From Salimicrobium flavidum (GTDB taxonomy: Bacteria > Bacillota > Bacilli > Bacillales > Halobacillaceae), in contig NZ_FTOC01000003.1 in assembly GCF_900156645.1 (NCBI RefSeq), positions 124,001-188,000 of the forward strand: 64,000 nucleotides of DNA, given 5' to 3'. Positions 62,282 through 64,000 of this stretch are shown one piece after another (position 1 is the first letter of the stretch; the number at the start of each line of letters is the position of its first letter). A program made the position numbers and the translations under genes. A model generated the notes under the pieces. The model saw only the letters and a program-made list of their open reading frames with translations, was not told where the DNA came from and ran no database searches.

Positions 62282-63781
62282 ATGAACTGGAAAGGTCGTC
62301 ACATCATCGTACTCGTGGTTGTAGCGCTTCTCGTCGGAGCGGCCGGCTCGTATGCCGGCATGCAGTGGTTCGCTCCGCAACAGACAGCGACATCCACGAA
62401 TAATTCTTCCTCCACGAGTGAGGAAAGTTTTGGAGATTTGTCCGAAGAAGAGCAGAAATCTTTCATAGAAGATATGCAGGGTTCCTCGAATCTGCAGAAG
62501 GTGGAGAAAGCATATTCCATCATCAATGAACGCTACGTCCAGGATGTAGATAAGAATAAACTGGTGGAAGGTGCGATCGAAGGGATGATTGAAAAGCTCG
62601 ACGACCCGTACAGCACATATATGGATCAGGAGACGATGAAACAATTCGATCAGTCGATTGAATCTTCTTTCCAGGGCATCGGTGCGGAAGTCAGCATGGT
62701 CGAGGATACGGTCACGATCGTTGCTCCTATCAAAGGGGCACCAGCAGAAGAAGCTGGACTGAAACCGAATGATCAGGTGATGAAGATAGACGGAGAATCG
62801 ACCGAGGGTCTCGACCTTCAGGAAGCCGTCAATAAAATCCGGGGGGAAAAAGGGACAGACGTCACACTTACTGTGGAACGTCCCGGCGCGCCGGACCTTA
62901 TCTACATAACGATTACCCGGGATGAGATTCCGAAACAGTCGGTCTATAAAGATACGAAGCAAGTCGATGGGAAGAAAGTGGGCGTCCTTGAAATAAGCTC
63001 CTTCTCCGAAGAAACGTCGAAGGAATTCAAGACGGCGCTGACTGAACTCGAAGAAGCTGGAATCAAGGGTCTGGTCATCGATGTACGCGGGAATCCGGGC
63101 GGTCTGTTCACGGATGTTCAGGATATCCTGAAGCAGCTCGTTCCGAATGATAAACCGATCGTCCAGATCGAAAGCAGAAACGGAGAGAATTCGAAATATT
63201 TCTCCGAGCGCGAGTCAGGCAAAGAGTATCCGATATCTGTACTGATCGATGAAGGCAGTGCTTCCGCATCAGAGATCCTCGCCGTTGCCATGAAAGAAAT
63301 CGGGGATCATCCAGTCGTCGGTACTACCAGCTTCGGGAAAGGAACGGTGCAGCAGGCTGTACCGATGGGAGATGGAAGTACATTGAAGCTTACCATGTTC
63401 AAATGGCTCTCCCCGGACGGGAATTGGATTCACGAAGAAGGGGTAGCCCCTACTGTAGAAGTACGCCAGCCTGAATTCTTCTACACGCACCCGGTCAGTG
63501 TCGAGGAGACATTCGGCGTCGCTTCTTCCGGGGACCATGTGAAGAACGCCCAGCAGATGCTGACAGGGCTCGGTTATGAACAGGCGGAAACGGATGGTTC
63601 TTTCGGGGAAGGCACCCAGGCCGCAGTCGAAGCCTTTCAAAGTGAAAACGGTCTTGAAGTGACCGGTAAAATCAACGAAGAGACCGCGGGCGAACTTGAG
63701 AAGAAAGTGGTGGAAGAAGTCCAGAAAGAAGAAAACGATAAGCAGATGCAAAAAGCGCTGGAGGTTCTCTTCTCCTCCTGA
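62282..63781 (+). CDS. ctpB: S41 carboxyl-terminal processing protease CtpB
   Basis: 499 residues, AAAGGTG upstream. N-terminal membrane helix (IIVLVVVALLVGAAGSYAGM), PDZ domain about 105-190, S41 core with catalytic serine in IDEGSASASEILAVAM near residue 325 and lysine in GTTSFGKGTVQQAV, and a C-terminal peptidoglycan-binding domain (NAQQMLTGLGYEQAETDGSF). B. subtilis CtpB, upstream of minJ, cuts SpoIVFA during sporulation; this copy has the same neighbour. Confidence 0.92.
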   Translation: MNWKGRHIIVLVVVALLVGAAGSYAGMQWFAPQQTATSTNNSSSTSEESFGDLSEEEQKSFIEDMQGSSNLQKVEKAYSIINERYVQDVDKNKLVEGAIEGMIEKLDDPYSTYMDQETMKQFDQSIESSFQGIGAEVSMVEDTVTIVAPIKGAPAEEAGLKPNDQVMKIDGESTEGLDLQEAVNKIRGEKGTDVTLTVERPGAPDLIYITITRDEIPKQSVYKDTKQVDGKKVGVLEISSFSEETSKEFKTALTELEEAGIKGLVIDVRGNPGGLFTDVQDILKQLVPNDKPIVQIESRNGENSKYFSERESGKEYPISVLIDEGSASASEILAVAMKEIGDHPVVGTTSFGKGTVQQAVPMGDGSTLKLTMFKWLSPDGNWIHEEGVAPTVEVRQPEFFYTHPVSVEETFGVASSGDHVKNAQQMLTGLGYEQAETDGSFGEGTQAAVEAFQSENGLEVTGKINEETAGELEKKVVEEVQKEENDKQMQKALEVLFSS

Positions 63782-63807
63782 GGAGAGACTTCCGCTTAAG
63801 CATATCT

Positions 63808-63840
63808 ATTCCGTAGTCTTCGTGGCTACGGGATTTTTTC
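63808..63840 (+). terminator. intrinsic terminator
   Basis: ATTCCGTAG / CTACGGGAT stem then six T residues, between ctpB and minJ. Confidence 0.75.
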
Positions 63841-63871
63841 TACATACGATCAAAGAAAGGGAGTTCCTGGA

Positions 63872-64000
63872 ATGGAAGTTGTGAACGAAGCTCTGCAGGC
63901 AGTCATACGCCTGTTTCTGCAGCCGCTGTTTTATATCACGTGCGCGTTTTCACTGATTCTGACGTATGCGCGTATCAAAAAAGAAAGACGCATGTTCGGC
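63872..64000 (+). CDS. minJ: cell-division topology protein MinJ, N-terminal part
   Basis: The window ends 43 codons into the gene. ATG at 63872 with AAAGGGAG upstream. The visible part has one hydrophobic segment (FLQPLFYITCAFSLILTYAR) followed by basic IKKERRMFG, closely resembling the start of B. subtilis MinJ (YvjD), which links DivIVA to MinCD. Synteny behind ctpB supports the name. Confidence 0.85.
   Translation, partial: MEVVNEALQAVIRLFLQPLFYITCAFSLILTYARIKKERRMFG

Overview
The window looks like a chromosome segment from a moderately halophilic, motile Bacillaceae (Halobacillus/Pontibacillus-like). Reasons: Bacillus-type gene order (tagO, LCP, yvyE, degS-degU, fakB, comF, late flagellar genes, hpf, secA, prfB, cccB, ftsEX, ctpB, minJ), AAGGAGG-type ribosome sites, many acidic proteins, and an accessory SecA2/SlaP S-layer export pair. 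The genus is an inference.

Layout. 1-2040: end of a Na+/solute symporter, two small unknown genes and a divergent pair of sigma-like regulators. 2047-5333 (minus): hom-thrC-thrB. 5485-10583: small unknown gene, manA, pgcA, an IDEAL-domain protein and an exported M14 carboxypeptidase. 10633-13266: an HTH-only SinR with a separate SinI-like miniprotein, unknown genes and a Ser/Glu-rich lipoprotein. 13425-24854: amino-acid permease, exported S41 protease, slaP-secA2, amidase, tagO and glucosaminidase; several exported enzymes share an Ig-like domain. 24934-33125: LCP ligase and yvyE, degS-degU, fakB, a NERD protein, comFA-comFC and yvyF. 33133-44480: flgM, flgN, flgK, flgL, yviE, fliW, csrA, hag, flaG, fliD, fliS, fliT. 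44638-56333: cysQ, hpf, secA, prfB with its programmed frameshift, galU, yvjA, cccB, ftsE-ftsX and an M23 hydrolase. 56402-62193: an apparent insertion with a c-di-GMP-I riboswitch, a degenerate HD-GYP/ATPase fusion, a STAS protein, a PP2C phosphatase and FapA. 62282-64000: ctpB and the start of minJ.

Most striking locus: hag. As read from the DNA the flagellin stops early, but the missing conserved C-terminus lies downstream in two further exons separated by two related group I introns (39967-40312 and 40382-40737). The splice sites I infer restore a canonical 456-residue flagellin, each with a 5' exon ending in U, an intron ending in G and a P1 helix with a U.G pair. Intron 2 carries, inside its P1 loop, an in-frame recoded copy of the 14-residue tail plus stop codon, so the retained and spliced messages should encode flagellins differing by one residue. 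A LAGLIDADG endonuclease gene lies antisense just downstream. The hag leader also has a sigma-D promoter and a CsrA-type hairpin, with fliW-csrA just upstream.

Second locus: the 56.6-62.2 kb block combines a c-di-GMP riboswitch, an HD-GYP-like domain that lost its HD residues fused to an RsbW-type ATPase, a STAS antagonist, an RsbU/SpoIIE-type phosphatase and FapA. This suggests a c-di-GMP-linked partner-switching system. A dispersed MITE-like repeat of about 175 bp occurs four times, plus one internally deleted relic.
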